Positions 1 to 10,100 of a DNA stretch of 64,000 bases are shown here, piece after piece (the first letter of the stretch is position 1; each line of letters opens with the position of its first letter). The translations under genes and the position numbers were made by a program. The stretch spans positions 1,240,001 to 1,304,000 of the forward strand of contig NZ_JAXAFK010000001.1 of NCBI RefSeq assembly GCF_033898505.1, in the 5' to 3' direction. The notes beneath the pieces were generated by a model. The model saw only the letters and a list, made by a program, of their open reading frames with translations. It had not been told where the DNA came from and searched no databases. The stretch is from Pectobacterium carotovorum (GTDB taxonomy: Bacteria > Pseudomonadota > Gammaproteobacteria > Enterobacterales > Enterobacteriaceae).

Positions 1-2
1 CA

Positions 3-404
3 GCCAGTAAAGCGGGAATGGCAACGCTGGCGGTGCCGATTGAAACCAGCGAAGAAGCATTCAACCCGAATGCAGTAAAAGTGGTTACCGACGCCGAGGG
101 ATACGCGCTGTATTTTTCCCGTGCGACGATTCCCTGGGACAGAGAGCGTTTTGCTCAGTCTAAGGAAACCATTGGCGATCATTTCCTGCGTCATATCGGC
201 ATCTATGCCTACCGTGCGGGTTTTGTGCGCCGTTATGTCAGTTGGGCCCCGAGCCAACTGGAGCAAATCGAATTACTGGAGCAGCTGCGCGTGCTGTGGT
301 ACGGCGAGAAGATTCACGTTGCGGTTGCGAAAGCGGTGCCTAGCGTCGGCGTTGATACGCCAGAAGATCTGGCCCGCGTACGGCACGTCATGGCGAATCA
401 GTAA
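3..404 (+). CDS. kdsB: 3-deoxy-manno-octulosonate cytidylyltransferase, C-terminal part (5' end outside window)
   Basis: KdsB activates Kdo with CTP to give CMP-Kdo for the inner core of lipopolysaccharide; it is cytosolic. Only about the last 133 codons are present, and the frame is open to the left edge. The visible part matches the C-terminal half of E. coli KdsB almost throughout: the NPNAVKVV segment, [11 protein letters not shown] (nucleotide and Kdo site region), the HIGIYAYR strand, the [15 protein letters not shown] stretch and the GVDTPEDL motif near the end. The methionine at base 18 is internal, not the start. A strong hairpin terminator follows 28 bases after the stop. In E. coli the next gene is ycbJ; here a pectate lyase gene lies between. 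Confidence 0.97.
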   Translation, partial: ASKAGMATLAVPIETSEEAFNPNAVKVVTDAEGYALYFSRATIPWDRERFAQSKETIGDHFLRHIGIYAYRAGFVRRYVSWAPSQLEQIELLEQLRVLWYGEKIHVAVAKAVPSVGVDTPEDLARVRHVMANQ

Positions 405-431
405 GATCTATCACGCTATGCTGCGATAAAT

Positions 432-486
432 ACGTCATGGGGGAGTCTATTCTTGCCGGAATAGATTTTCTCCATGACGTTTTTTC
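432..486 (+). terminator. Rho-independent terminator of kdsB
   Basis: A long hairpin with outer arms ACGTCATGG (432-440) and CCATGACGT (472-480) and inner arms TCTATTC/GAATAGA, followed directly by a run of T. It separates kdsB from the pectate lyase gene. Confidence 0.9.
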
Positions 487-707
487 TTTATACGACATAT
501 TATCTTTTAAATTATTTAGCAATTATTTAGATAAGCATTCTTAAAAATTCTTAAATTACGCTACGCCGCTTATTTCGCAGATGATTTATTTCCATTCTGG
601 GTTGATGAGTAGCGGGTGGAACTTTTATTTTCATATTTAAATGCTACTATCAATTCGCCATGTTTTTGCATGGCGTTTTTGTTATTTCAACTAAGGACGG
701 TAATGAT
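487..707 (+). promoter_or_regulatory. AT-rich upstream region of the pectate lyase gene, with a possible KdgR-like site
   Basis: About 220 AT-rich bases without an ORF. TACTAT at 646-651 is a possible -10 box. At about 617-635 there is TGGAAC, a short spacer and TTTTCAT, which loosely resembles the TGAAAC/GTTTCA arms of operators for KdgR, the pectinolysis repressor of soft-rot bacteria. The left arm has a mismatch and the match is weak. KdgR control is expected for such a gene but not shown by this sequence. Confidence 0.3.
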
Positions 708-2021
708 ATGAATGCTAAACGTTATATCGCAAAAATTTTTCTCGGCGGTATGCTGATGGGAGCTGCGGCGGGCAGCAGCGCGGCGGTGTATTACATGGCG
801 CCCAACGGCAATGACGCGAATAACGGCAGTAAAAACTCCCCCTGGAAAACGATCGATCGCGCGCAGAAAACATTAAATCCCGGCGACCGCCTGTGGATCC
901 GTGGCGGTAAATACGTGTTTACCAAGGGACTGAACGTCTGTGCAACGCGTACTGATGTGGTGAACGCGATTACGCTGAATAAGAGCGGTACCGAAGGCAA
1001 ACGTATTGAGTATTGGGCATACAGCGGAGAAGTGCCCGTATTTGATTTCAGCCAGATGCAGGATGATTGCCGCGTCAAAGGCTTCAACGTTGTGGCAGAT
1101 TGGATCTCTCTGAAAGGGCTGGAAATAACCGGTGTTCCACAGCGTAATAACCTGAACCATGAATCCTGGGGTGTGTGGATTCGGGGCAGCAATAATATAT
1201 TCGAACAGTTAAATATTCACCATATTATGGGTACGGGTTTGTTTATCCAGCGTGGGGGATATAACCTGGTATTGAATAGCGACTCTCACCATAATTACGA
1301 TCCGCTGACATCGAATGGTGCAGGCCAAAGTGGAGATGGATTTGGTGCGCATATCCCGGCGAATCAGCCAGGTAATATTTTCCGCGGTTGCCGCGCATGG
1401 TCAAACTCGGATGATGGCTTCGATTTAATTAATGCCTATTCTCCGGTGCTGATTGAAAACTCCTGGGCCTGGTCACACGGTTATTTGCCGGGGACGACGC
1501 AGTCTCTGCCGGCAGGTAATGGTAATGGTTTTAAAATCGGTGGCTACGGTGGCGTTTATGTGGCAAATGCGGTGAAACATACCGTGCGTAACTCGGTTGC
1601 GTTTTTAAATAAAGCGGCCGGTTTTTATGCTAACCACCATCCGGTAGCGAACGATTTCTTTAACAACACGGGCTATAAAAATAACCCCAACTTTAATATC
1701 CGCGGTATTGATGCAAACGGAAAAGCGATTGGATTGGGTACGCTACGCAATAACGTTTCTCATGGTGGTAAAGATCTGTCGTTCTCCGATGGAGCGAACA
1801 TGCGCTATAACTCATGGGATCTGAAAATTGCGGTATCAGATTCTGATTTCGAGAGCGTTTCCGTGACCGGATGGGATGCGCCGCGTCAGGCTGATGGCAG
1901 TTTGCCGGTACTGAAGAGCCTGCATCTTGCGTCGGGTAGTGCGCTAATCAACAAGGGTGGAGATGTCAAACTGCCTTACAAAGGTTCAGCGCCAGATCTG
2001 GGTGCCTTTGAACGCGAATAA
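708..2021 (+). CDS. pelL: secreted pectate lyase, polysaccharide lyase family 9 (PelL-like)
   Basis: Pectate lyase of 437 residues that cleaves de-esterified pectin by Ca-dependent beta-elimination, a plant cell-wall-degrading virulence enzyme. ATG at 708 is chosen because AAGGA lies at 693-697 and the protein then begins with a normal signal peptide (basic N-terminus, GGMLMGAAAG core, cleavage near SSAA). The in-frame ATG at 660 would put 16 extra residues before it. The mature part is a right-handed parallel beta-helix. The NSDDGFDL motif (Asp235, Asp236, Asp239) corresponds to the Ca ligands of Dickeya Pel9A/PelL, and GNGNGFKIGG carries the catalytic Lys276. The C-terminus GSAPDLGAFER is also that of PelL. 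Export by Sec and then the Out type II system is inferred. It interrupts the kdsB-ycbJ order of E. coli, so it is an accessory insertion. The family is firm; the exact name is less so. Confidence 0.88.
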   Translation: MNAKRYIAKIFLGGMLMGAAAGSSAAVYYMAPNGNDANNGSKNSPWKTIDRAQKTLNPGDRLWIRGGKYVFTKGLNVCATRTDVVNAITLNKSGTEGKRIEYWAYSGEVPVFDFSQMQDDCRVKGFNVVADWISLKGLEITGVPQRNNLNHESWGVWIRGSNNIFEQLNIHHIMGTGLFIQRGGYNLVLNSDSHHNYDPLTSNGAGQSGDGFGAHIPANQPGNIFRGCRAWSNSDDGFDLINAYSPVLIENSWAWSHGYLPGTTQSLPAGNGNGFKIGGYGGVYVANAVKHTVRNSVAFLNKAAGFYANHHPVANDFFNNTGYKNNPNFNIRGIDANGKAIGLGTLRNNVSHGGKDLSFSDGANMRYNSWDLKIAVSDSDFESVSVTGWDAPRQADGSLPVLKSLHLASGSALINKGGDVKLPYKGSAPDLGAFERE

Positions 2022-2055
2022 TGGCGGCGTGTTAATTCACTAGCCTGTCACTCAC

Positions 2056-2126
2056 GATGTTCCCTGCTCGTCAGCAGAGAACATCGCTGCAACAACTCCG
2101 GCAGGGCGTGTTCCCTGTCGGAGTTG
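2056..2126. repeat. two tandem stem-loops downstream of the pectate lyase gene
   Basis: Hairpin 1 (2056-2085) has arms GATGTTC/GAACATC plus CTGCT/AGCAG with CGTC as loop. Hairpin 2 (2093-2126) has arms CAACTCCG/CGGAGTTG plus GCAGGG/CCCTGT. Neither has a following T run, so they may stabilise the pel transcript end or act as a weak terminator rather than a classical one. Confidence 0.6.
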
Positions 2127-2140
2127 ATCCCCGCTTACAC

Positions 2141-2217
2141 TCTAAATAATTCGAGTTTCAGGACAAAACGTTAGCGCTTTGAGCAATGCAGATGCAACTT
2201 GAAGTATGACGAGTATA
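2141..2217 (-). repeat. ERIC-like intergenic repeat, short form
   Basis: Begins AAATAATTCGAGTTTCAGG and ends GCAACTTGAAGTATGACGAG followed by TATA. These are the two termini of the longer repeat at 19771-19972 in opposite orientation, and they resemble the ends of enterobacterial ERIC/IRU elements. The middle is shortened. It lies between the pectate lyase gene and ycbJ. Confidence 0.75.
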
Positions 2218-2301
2218 TTTGATCTGCGTTGAAGTATTTGTCGCCTGCTCGCCGCATCATGGTGGATGGAGTCATTTGGCTCAACGGAGGTATAGCTGTT
2301 T

Positions 2302-3195
2302 ATGGAACAGTTGAAATCGGAGCTTAGCACGGTGTTGGGGGAAAGCCTCAGCCGGCTTGAGCGTATAAGCGAACAGCCCTATGCAGATCTGTATGCCTTG
2401 TATGATAAAGAAGGCAACGCCATTCCCTTATTGGCTAAGAGCTATGTATGCCAGGGGGTGGCGCAGCAGGAAGCCTACAAGCTCTCGATGCTGGCGCGTG
2501 AGGGGGATGTCCGTTTACCAACCGTTTACGGGCTGGTGTTGACGCAACAGCAGCCTTATCGGGAACTGTTGCTGATTGAGCGCTTGCGTGGCGTGTCGGT
2601 GGAGGCGCCACCAAGAAGCGGACAGCGCTGGACGCTGCTGATGGATCAGATTGCTGAAAGCATATTAGCCTGGCACCGAATTGATAGTCATGGTTGCGTT
2701 GGTTCTGTCGATAGCACACAGGACAACGATTGGGCTAGCTGGTATCAACAGCGTGTGGAAGTGCTGTGGTCGACGTTGCTCAACGTCAGTGCGCCACAGC
2801 TGACGCAACAGGATCGGGGCGTGCTTTATCGCTCTCGCCAGTGTCTGGCGATGCTGTTTGAAGATTTCGAGGATGGCTGTGTGCTGGTACACGGTAATCT
2901 TTCGCTGCGCAGCATGTTGAAGGACGCACGTAGCGATCAGCTGTTGGCGATGATTAATCCGGGCATGATGCTGTGGGCGCCCAGAGAGTATGAGCTCTTC
3001 CGGCTTTGTGAATCCGGCATGCCGGAGCAGTTGCTTTATCACTACCTGAAACAGGCACCGGTAGCGGAGTCCTTTGTCTACCGACGCTGGTTGTATGCTA
3101 TCTGGGAAGCCGTGGCCCGCTATATTCACACGGGCCAATTAGACCGTCAGCTCTTTGATGTGGCTTCCCGAGAGCTGTCCCCTTGGCTGGAATGA
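2302..3195 (+). CDS. ycbJ: YcbJ family protein, phosphotransferase/kinase-like fold
   Basis: A 297-residue orthologue of E. coli YcbJ, recognised by sequence and position (kdsB-ycbJ-elyC-cmoM). The fold resembles the aminoglycoside phosphotransferase/kinase-like superfamily: a VLVHGNLSLRSML segment (His197-Gly198-Asn199) stands where active members have HGDxxxxN, so the usual catalytic Asp is replaced by Asn. Enzyme activity is therefore doubtful, and no substrate is known to me. There is no signal peptide or membrane segment. GGAGG at 2286-2290 lies 11 bases before ATG 2302. The 3' end overlaps the convergent elyC by 49 bases. Confidence 0.85.
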   Translation: MEQLKSELSTVLGESLSRLERISEQPYADLYALYDKEGNAIPLLAKSYVCQGVAQQEAYKLSMLAREGDVRLPTVYGLVLTQQQPYRELLLIERLRGVSVEAPPRSGQRWTLLMDQIAESILAWHRIDSHGCVGSVDSTQDNDWASWYQQRVEVLWSTLLNVSAPQLTQQDRGVLYRSRQCLAMLFEDFEDGCVLVHGNLSLRSMLKDARSDQLLAMINPGMMLWAPREYELFRLCESGMPEQLLYHYLKQAPVAESFVYRRWLYAIWEAVARYIHTGQLDRQLFDVASRELSPWLE

Positions 3196-3995
3196 GTTTG
3201 TTGCTGTTCGGCGTTGTGCGGTGTCGTCGAGGTTCCCTTCAGCGATTGCCAGAGGCGACCCAGTGTTTCATACCAGGCGCGTTCGCTGTGTGATAAATAG
3301 TAAGCGGATGGAAAAACTTTCTCCCACGGGTTGAGCGCGGACGTGATCGCCATCTGATTCGCCGGAGCCGGAATGGGCGCAAGCCCCTGGGCCTGGAAGA
3401 ATCGTATGGCGCGAGGCAGGTGGTTGGCCGAGGTCACCAGCAAGAAAGGGCGATCGCCAACAATCTTGGCGGTTGCCGCCGCTTCTTCTTCCGTATCCCT
3501 TGGCGTATCCAGAATGACGATATCCTGTGGCGGAATACCCAGGCTTTCTGCTACCAGCGCCGCGGTTTTCGCACTGCTGACAGGGTTACCCTGTGCCGCC
3601 CCGCCGGTAAAAATCAATTTTGCGCCGGGGTTGGCATGATACAGGCGAACACCTTCCGTAACGCGCGGTAGGCTGTTGCTGATCAGATTGGAACTGGGTG
3701 CCCATTCCGCGTTATAGGTATACCCCCCGCCTAGCACGACGATATAGTCGGCTTTACTCGCCTGCGGCGTTTGCCGCCAGGTTGGGTAGTGTGATTCCAG
3801 TGGTAATAACAGCCTATCGGCGACAGGTTGCAGACTGAGCAGAATAAGCGCCAGCCAACTGGCTAATATTATTGTTCTTCCCGTGCGCTGCCGTTGGGTA
3901 AACCAGAGCAGCAGCAGGCCGACACCCATCAGAAGCAATAGCAATGGCAGAGGTTGCAGAAGGCCACCGACGAACTTTTTGAGTGTGAAAAGCAT
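3147..3995 (-). CDS. elyC: envelope biogenesis factor ElyC (DUF218)
   Basis: Inner-membrane protein of 282 residues implicated in peptidoglycan assembly, especially at low temperature, in E. coli. Two hydrophobic segments near the N-terminus (about residues 13-31 and 40-58) are followed by a periplasmic DUF218 domain with YIVVLGGGY, the RVTEGVRLYHANPGAKLIFTGG-type segment (described, not fully quoted), DTEEEA and TSANHLPRA. E. coli ElyC has 259 residues. The extra length is a polar C-terminal tail rich in Gln, Ser and Thr that runs antiparallel over the last 49 bases of ycbJ. It stands alone on the minus strand between two plus-strand units, as in E. coli. Confidence 0.93.
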   Translation of the reverse strand: MLFTLKKFVGGLLQPLPLLLLLMGVGLLLLWFTQRQRTGRTIILASWLALILLSLQPVADRLLLPLESHYPTWRQTPQASKADYIVVLGGGYTYNAEWAPSSNLISNSLPRVTEGVRLYHANPGAKLIFTGGAAQGNPVSSAKTAALVAESLGIPPQDIVILDTPRDTEEEAAATAKIVGDRPFLLVTSANHLPRAIRFFQAQGLAPIPAPANQMAITSALNPWEKVFPSAYYLSHSERAWYETLGRLWQSLKGTSTTPHNAEQQQTHSSQGDSSREATSKS

Positions 3996-4160
3996 AAAAT
4001 TGCATTCCTTTTGAGTGAAAAAACCGCATCCGGGAAGATATCATGCGGTAAGGCCATTTATTCTAAGCCAGCCTGTGCCAAAATGGCAGGCTGGAAAAAT
4101 CGCATCGCGCAGACATGTGCTGCACGAGAGCCCCGTTTATATGATGCGGAACAATGACTG

Positions 4161-4946
4161 ATGCAGGATCGCAATTTTAACGATATCGCCGAAAAATTTG
4201 CTCAGAATATCTATGGCACAACGAAGGGGAAACTTCGGCTGGCGGTATTGTGGCAGGATCTTAGCGATCTTTTGACCCAGCTTCCGGCACGGCCGTTGCG
4301 CATCCTTGATGCGGGGGGCGGTGAAGGGCAGATGGCGTGTCGTCTGGCGGCTTTAGGACATCAGGTATTGTTGTGCGATGTTTCCGATGAGATGATTCAG
4401 CGCGCCAAAAATGCGGCAGCAGCGCAGGGCGTCACCCATAATATGCGTTTTGTGCAGTGTGCCGCACAGGATATCGCGCAATATATGGAAAGCCCCGCCG
4501 ATCTGATATTGTTCCACGCGGTGTTGGAGTGGGTCGCGCAACCGCAGCAGATGCTGAAAATATTGTATGATTGCTTGTCGCCGGGTGGCGCGCTGTCTTT
4601 GATGTTTTATAACCATCATGGGCTGTTGATGCGTAACATGGTGCTGGGCAACTTTGATTATGTTCAGGCCGGAATGCCGAAGAATAAACGGCGTTCGCTA
4701 TCGCCAGATCACCCGCTGGATCCGCAAGCCGTGTACGGCTGGCTTGATGAAATGGGGCTGACTATTAGCGGAAAAACTGGCGTGCGTGTGTTTCATGACT
4801 ATCTACAGAATAAGCAGCAGCAAATTGATAAATTTGCCGACATTCTGGAGCTCGAGCAGCGGTATTGTCGGCAAGAGCCTTTTGTGAGTTTGGGCCGTTA
4901 TATCCATGTCATGGCGCATAAACCCCATTTGAAGGATGCATTATGA
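4161..4946 (+). CDS. cmoM: tRNA 5-carboxymethoxyuridine methyltransferase CmoM
   Basis: SAM-dependent methyltransferase of 261 residues (formerly SmtA) that methylates cmo5U34 to mcmo5U34 in certain tRNAs. The N-terminus [19 protein letters not shown] matches E. coli closely. The SAM site is LDAGGGEGQ (Asp50 to Gln57), followed by [10 protein letters not shown] and [10 protein letters not shown]. First gene of the cmoM-mukF-mukE-mukB operon: its stop overlaps the mukF start by 4 bases (ATGA). The enzymes that make its substrate, CmoA and CmoB, are encoded 50 kb further on in this window. Confidence 0.96.
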   Translation: MQDRNFNDIAEKFAQNIYGTTKGKLRLAVLWQDLSDLLTQLPARPLRILDAGGGEGQMACRLAALGHQVLLCDVSDEMIQRAKNAAAAQGVTHNMRFVQCAAQDIAQYMESPADLILFHAVLEWVAQPQQMLKILYDCLSPGGALSLMFYNHHGLLMRNMVLGNFDYVQAGMPKNKRRSLSPDHPLDPQAVYGWLDEMGLTISGKTGVRVFHDYLQNKQQQIDKFADILELEQRYCRQEPFVSLGRYIHVMAHKPHLKDAL

Positions 4947-6268
4947 GTGATTTTTCCCAGACTGTACCCGAACTGGTCGCCTGGGCACGAAAAAACGATT
5001 TCTCCATTTCCCTCCCTACTGAACGCCTGGCGTTTTTGATGGCGATCGCCACGCTTAACGGCGAACGCATGGATGGTGAAATGAGTGAAGGGGAGCTGAT
5101 TGATGCCTTCCGCCATGTGAGTCAGGGATTTGATCAGACGAACGAAACCATTACTATTCGCGCCAATAACGCGATTAACGATCTGGTGCGCCAGCGGTTG
5201 CTTAACCGTTTTACCAGCGAACAGGCGGAAGGCAATGCGATTTATCGTCTGACGCCGCTGGGAATTGGCATTACTGATTATTACATTCGGCAGCGTGAGT
5301 TCTCGACGCTGCGCCTTTCCATGCAGCTTTCTATCGTGGCGCAGGAGTTAGGCCGTGCGGCTGATGCAGCGGAAGAAGGTGGCGATGAGTTTCACTGGCA
5401 TCGCAACGTGTTTGCGCCGCTGAAATACTCCGTCGCTGAAATTTTTGACAGTATCGATCTGTCACAGCGTGTAATGGATGAACAGCAACAGGGCGTGAAA
5501 GACGATATCGCGGCGTTGTTAAACCAGGACTGGCGTGCCGCGATCAGCAGCTGTGAACAACTGCTGACGGAAACGTCGTCTACGTTGCGTGAATTGCAGG
5601 ATACGCTGGAAGCCGCAGGCGACAAGTTGCAGGCGAGCCTGTTGAGCATTCAGGATGCGATTATGAATAATGCGCATAATCTGGAATCTGTCGACAAACT
5701 GGTGTTTGACCTGCAAAACAAACTCGATCGCATCGTGAGCTGGGGACAGCAGACGATAGATCTGTGGATTGGTTATGACCGCCACGTCCATAAGTTTATC
5801 CGTACCGCGATTGATATGGATAAAAACCGCGTCTTTGCCCAGCGCCTGCGTCAGTCGGTGCAGAGCTATTTCGATAGTCCCTGGGCGCTGACGTTCGCCA
5901 ACGCAGACCGTCTGCTGGATATGCGTGATGAAGAGCTGACGCTACGTAGTGAAGAAGTAACCGGCGAATTGCCGCCGGAGCTGGAATACGAAGAGTTTAG
6001 TGAAATGCGCGAGCAGTTGATCGCGTTGGTCGAGCAGGCGCTGCATAAATATAAAGCGCAACAGATTCCGCTGGACTTGGGGGAAGTGATGCGTGAATAC
6101 CTCGCGCAGCATCCTCGTTCGCGGCATTTTGATGTTGCCCGAATCGTGGTCGACCAGGCAGTACGCCTGGGCGTAGCCGAAGCTGATTTCACCGGATTAC
6201 CTGCATTGTGGCGGGCAATCAATGATTACGGAGCCAAGGTGCAGGCCCATGTCATCGACAAATATTGA
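4943..6268 (+). CDS. mukF: chromosome partition protein MukF (condensin kleisin)
   Basis: Kleisin subunit of the MukBEF bacterial condensin, 441 residues. It bridges MukB heads, binds MukE, and is needed for chromosome organisation and segregation. The N-terminal winged-helix dimerisation domain ([16 protein letters not shown] onward), a central helical region (about 120-290) and the C-terminal winged-helix domain ending near HVIDKY match the E. coli protein over the full length. The start overlaps cmoM by 4 bases and the end overlaps mukE by 20 bases, so translation is probably coupled. Confidence 0.97.
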   Translation: MSDFSQTVPELVAWARKNDFSISLPTERLAFLMAIATLNGERMDGEMSEGELIDAFRHVSQGFDQTNETITIRANNAINDLVRQRLLNRFTSEQAEGNAIYRLTPLGIGITDYYIRQREFSTLRLSMQLSIVAQELGRAADAAEEGGDEFHWHRNVFAPLKYSVAEIFDSIDLSQRVMDEQQQGVKDDIAALLNQDWRAAISSCEQLLTETSSTLRELQDTLEAAGDKLQASLLSIQDAIMNNAHNLESVDKLVFDLQNKLDRIVSWGQQTIDLWIGYDRHVHKFIRTAIDMDKNRVFAQRLRQSVQSYFDSPWALTFANADRLLDMRDEELTLRSEEVTGELPPELEYEEFSEMREQLIALVEQALHKYKAQQIPLDLGEVMREYLAQHPRSRHFDVARIVVDQAVRLGVAEADFTGLPALWRAINDYGAKVQAHVIDKY

Positions 6269-6971
6269 ACAATTTATGCCAGTGAAGCTGGCAACCGCGC
6301 TGTCGAATAACCTCTTTCCTGCGCTGGACAGCCAATTGCGTGCCGGGCGTCATATTGGCATTGAAGAGCTGGAGAACCACGTCTTTCTGATGGATTTCCA
6401 GGAAGTGCTGGAGGAATTCTACAGCCGCTACAACGTGGAGCTGATTCGCGCGCCGGAAGGTTTTTTCTATCTGCGTCCGCGTTCCACTACGCTTATCCCC
6501 CGTTCTGTGCTGTCTGAGCTGGATATGATGGTAGGGAAAATTCTCTGCTATCTCTACCTGAGCCCGGAGCGTTTGGCGCACGAAGGCATTTTCAGCCAGC
6601 AAGAGCTGTATGAAGAACTGCTGAGTCTGGCGGATGAAAGCAAGCTGTTGAAGCTGGTTAACCAGCGTTCTACCGGTTCCGATCTGGATCGCCAAAAGCT
6701 GCAGGAAAAAGTCAGAACCTCGCTTAACCGCTTACGTCGGTTAGGCATGATCTACTTTATGGGAAATGACAGCAGCAAATTCAGAATTACCGAATCGGTG
6801 TTCCGTTTCGGCGCTGATGTACGCAGCGGCGATGATGCCCGCGAAGCGCAGTTGCGCATGATTCGTGATGGTGAAGCGATGCCTGTTGAAGGTAGTTTGT
6901 CGCTGAAAGATGACAGCGACGATAACGATCGCACCGATGATACCGCGCCAGAAACGGGCGAGGATGAATAA
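6249..6971 (+). CDS. mukE: chromosome partition protein MukE
   Basis: MukBEF accessory subunit of 240 residues; it binds MukF and modulates the complex. The start at 6249 ([15 protein letters not shown]) is chosen because it is the E. coli N-terminus and leaves a 20-base overlap with mukF; the upstream ATG at 6222 would add nine unrelated residues. Conserved stretches include [40 protein letters not shown] and [17 protein letters not shown]. The acidic C-terminal tail ([11 protein letters not shown]) is typical. Unlike the tightly packed order expected in this operon, a 167-base gap with a palindromic repeat separates it from mukB. Confidence 0.96.
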   Translation: MSSTNIEQFMPVKLATALSNNLFPALDSQLRAGRHIGIEELENHVFLMDFQEVLEEFYSRYNVELIRAPEGFFYLRPRSTTLIPRSVLSELDMMVGKILCYLYLSPERLAHEGIFSQQELYEELLSLADESKLLKLVNQRSTGSDLDRQKLQEKVRTSLNRLRRLGMIYFMGNDSSKFRITESVFRFGADVRSGDDAREAQLRMIRDGEAMPVEGSLSLKDDSDDNDRTDDTAPETGEDE

Positions 6972-7115
6972 GAGCTTATCCCATTAGAGCTATTTTATTT
7001 GTCATTTTGAACCTGGGCAGTGCTCGAAATCCTCACGTACTACGTGTACGCTCCGGTTTCTGCGCGCTGTCCGTGTCCAAACTGACTGCACCAATAACGC
7101 CTACTGGGATGGGCT
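6972..7115. repeat. 144-base palindromic intergenic element inside the muk operon
   Basis: Begins right at the mukE stop with GAGCTTATCCCATTAG and ends with CTACTGGGATGGGCTC, an imperfect terminal inverted repeat of about 16 bases (12 matching at ATCCCA and flanks). Inside is a second small palindrome around ACGTACTACGT. No ORF is present. This looks like a miniature inverted-repeat element of the kind scattered through Yersinia, Serratia and Pectobacterium genomes; I cannot name the family with certainty. Confidence 0.7.
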
Positions 7116-7138
7116 CTCAGTGTTGAGGATGAACAGGA

Positions 7139-10100
7139 ATGATTGAACGCGGTAAATTTCGCTCACTAACGCTGGTCAACTGGAACGGCTTTTTCGCCCG
7201 CACCTTCGATCTGGATGAACTGGTTACTACGCTATCCGGCGGTAACGGCGCAGGGAAATCCACTACGATGGCCGCCTTTATTACGGCGCTGATCCCTGAC
7301 CTGACGCTGCTGCACTTCAGAAACACCACCGAAGCCGGTGCTACCAGCGGTTCTCGCGATAAAGGTCTGCACGGTAAATTACGTGCCGGTGTCTGCTATT
7401 CCACGTTGGATGTCGTTAACTCGCGCCATCAGCGCGTGTTGGTTGGCGTTCGCCTCCAGCAGGTTGCAGGGCGTGATCGTAAAGTCGATATCAAACCTTT
7501 CACCATTCAGGGATTACCGACGGCGATACAGCCGACGCAAATCCTGACGCAGGTGGTCGGCGATCGCCAGGCGCGGGTGCTCTCATTGCAGGAGCTGAAA
7601 GATCGCGTCGAGGAGATGGAAGGCGTTCAGTTCAAGCAGTTTAACTCCATCACCGATTATCACTCGCTGATGTTTGATTTAGGCGTAGTGCCGCGTCGCC
7701 TGCGTTCTGCCTCCGATCGCAGCAAGTTCTATCGTCTGATCGAAGCCTCGCTGTACGGCGGTATTTCCAGCGCCATCACTCGCTCGCTGCGTGACTATTT
7801 GCTGCCGGAAAACAGCGGTGTGCGCAAAGCGTTCCAGGATATGGAAGCGGCGCTGCGTGAGAACCGTATGACGCTGGAAGCGATTCGCGTTACCCAGTCC
7901 GATCGCGATCTGTTTAAGCACCTGATTTCTGAAGCGACGTCCTATGTTGCCGCCGACTACATGCGGCACGCCAATGAGCGTCGTATTCATCTGGATGGCG
8001 CGCTGGAATTGCGCCGAGATCTGTTCTCCAGCCGTAAGCAGCTGTCGAGCGAACAGTACCGTCATGTGGAAATGGCGCGAGAACTCGCGGAGCAGAGCGG
8101 TGCGGAAGGCGATCTGGAAACGGATTATCAGGCAGCCAGCGACCACCTGAATCTGGTGCAAACCGCGATGCGCCAGCAGGAAAAAATCGAGCGTTATAAC
8201 GCCGATCTGGAAGAACTAAGCTATCGCCTCGAAGAACAGAACGAGGTGGTAGAAGAAGCGCGTGAGCAGCAGGCGGAAAACGAAGAGCGAGCCGACGCAG
8301 CCGAACTGGAAGTGGATGAGCTGAAAAGCCAGCTTGCCGATTATCAACAGGCGCTGGACGTACAGCAAACGCGTGCCATTCAGTACCAGCAGGCGCAACA
8401 GGCGTTGGAGCGCGCTCGCACATTGTGTCAGTTGCCGGATTTAACGGCAGATAACGCGGACGAGTGGCTGGACAGCTATCAGGCGAAAGAACAGGAAGCG
8501 ACAGAAATTCTGCTGATGCTGGAGCAGAAACTGAGCGTGGCCGATGCGGCGCACGGCCAGTTTGAGCAAGCCTATCAGCTGGTGAGCAAGATTGCCGGTG
8601 CGGTGAATCGTGATGAAGCCTGGCAGGTTGCCCGCGATTTGCTGCGTGACAGCTCTTCGCAACGCTATCAGGCGGAGCGGGTACAGCCGTTACGGATGCG
8701 CCTGTCCGAGCTTGAACAGCGCCTGCGTGAGCAGCAGGATGCCGAGCGGCTATTGCAGGATTTCAGCAAGCGTAATGGTCAGGATTATCAACCAGAAGAG
8801 CTGGAATCGCTCCAGCAAGAGCTTGATGCCCGCATTGAAAGCCTGTCATCACTGGTGGCGGAGGCGGGTGAGCGCCGTATGGCGCTGCGTCAGGAACTGG
8901 AGCAAATCCAGCAGCGCATTCAGAAACTGACGGCGCGTGCGCCAGTCTGGCTAGCTGCGCAGGAAATGCTGACGCAGTTGAGTGAACAGAGCGGCGAAAC
9001 GTTTGAAGATAGCCGCCAGGTGACGGAGTTCATGCAGCAGTTGCTTGAACGCGAGCGTGAAACCACGGTTGAGCGTGACGATATTGCCGCCCGCAAGCGG
9101 CAGATCGAAGCGCAGATTGAGCGGCTGAGTCAGCCCGGTGGTTCAGAAGATCCGCGCCTGAATGCGTTGGCGGAACGCTTTGGCGGCGTCTTGCTGTCTG
9201 AAATTTATGATGACGTGACGTTGGATGATGCGCCGTACTTCTCGGCGCTTTATGGTCCCTCTCGCCATGCCATTGTCGTGTCCGATCTCTCGTTGGTGCG
9301 CGATCAGCTTGCGGGTCTGGAAGACTGCCCGGAAGACCTGTATCTGATCGAGGGCGACCCGCAGTCGTTTGATGACAGCGTGTTTGCCGTTGAAGAACTG
9401 GAACGCGCGGTGGTGGTGAAAGTCGCGGAGCGCCAGTGGCGTTATTCGCGCTTCCCGGAAGTGCCGCTGTTTGGTCGCGCCGCGCGAGAAATGCGTTTGG
9501 AAAGCCTGCGCGATGAGCGCGAAGCGCTGGCCGAACAGTATGCGACGTTGTCGTTTGACGTGCAGAAAACGCAGCGCCTGCACCAGTCTTTCAGCCGTTT
9601 CATTGGTACGCATCTGGCGGTCGTTTTTGATGAAGATCCTGAAGCGGAAATTCGTACGCTCAGTTCCCGTCGCGGCGAGCTGGATCGTGCGATGGCCAGC
9701 TTTGATGGCGAAAACCAGCAGCAGCGTCAGCAGTACGAGCAGGCGAAAGAAGCCAGCGTACAGCTGAATAAACTGATTCCGCGGATTAGCCTGCTTTGTG
9801 ACGAGACGTTGCAAGATCGCGTGGAGGAGATTCGTGCGGAGCTGGATGAGACCGAAGAGTCTGCCCGCTTCATTCAACAGCACGGTGCGACGCTGGCTAA
9901 GCTGGAACCGCTGGTTTCTGTCTTGCAAAGCGACCCGCAGCAGCATGAGCAGTTGCAGGAAGATTATACTCAGGCGCAGAACGCACAGCGGCAGGCAAAA
10001 CAGCAGGCGTTTGCGCTGACCGAAGTTGTACAGCGTCGTGCGCACTTCAGCTATGCCGATTCGGCCGGCATGCTGGGTGAAAATGCCGGTTTGAACGACA

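Noticed and set aside
2141..2330. 62-codon minus-strand frame starting in ycbJ
   Set aside because: It covers an ERIC-like repeat and the ycbJ start; no ribosome site or similarity.
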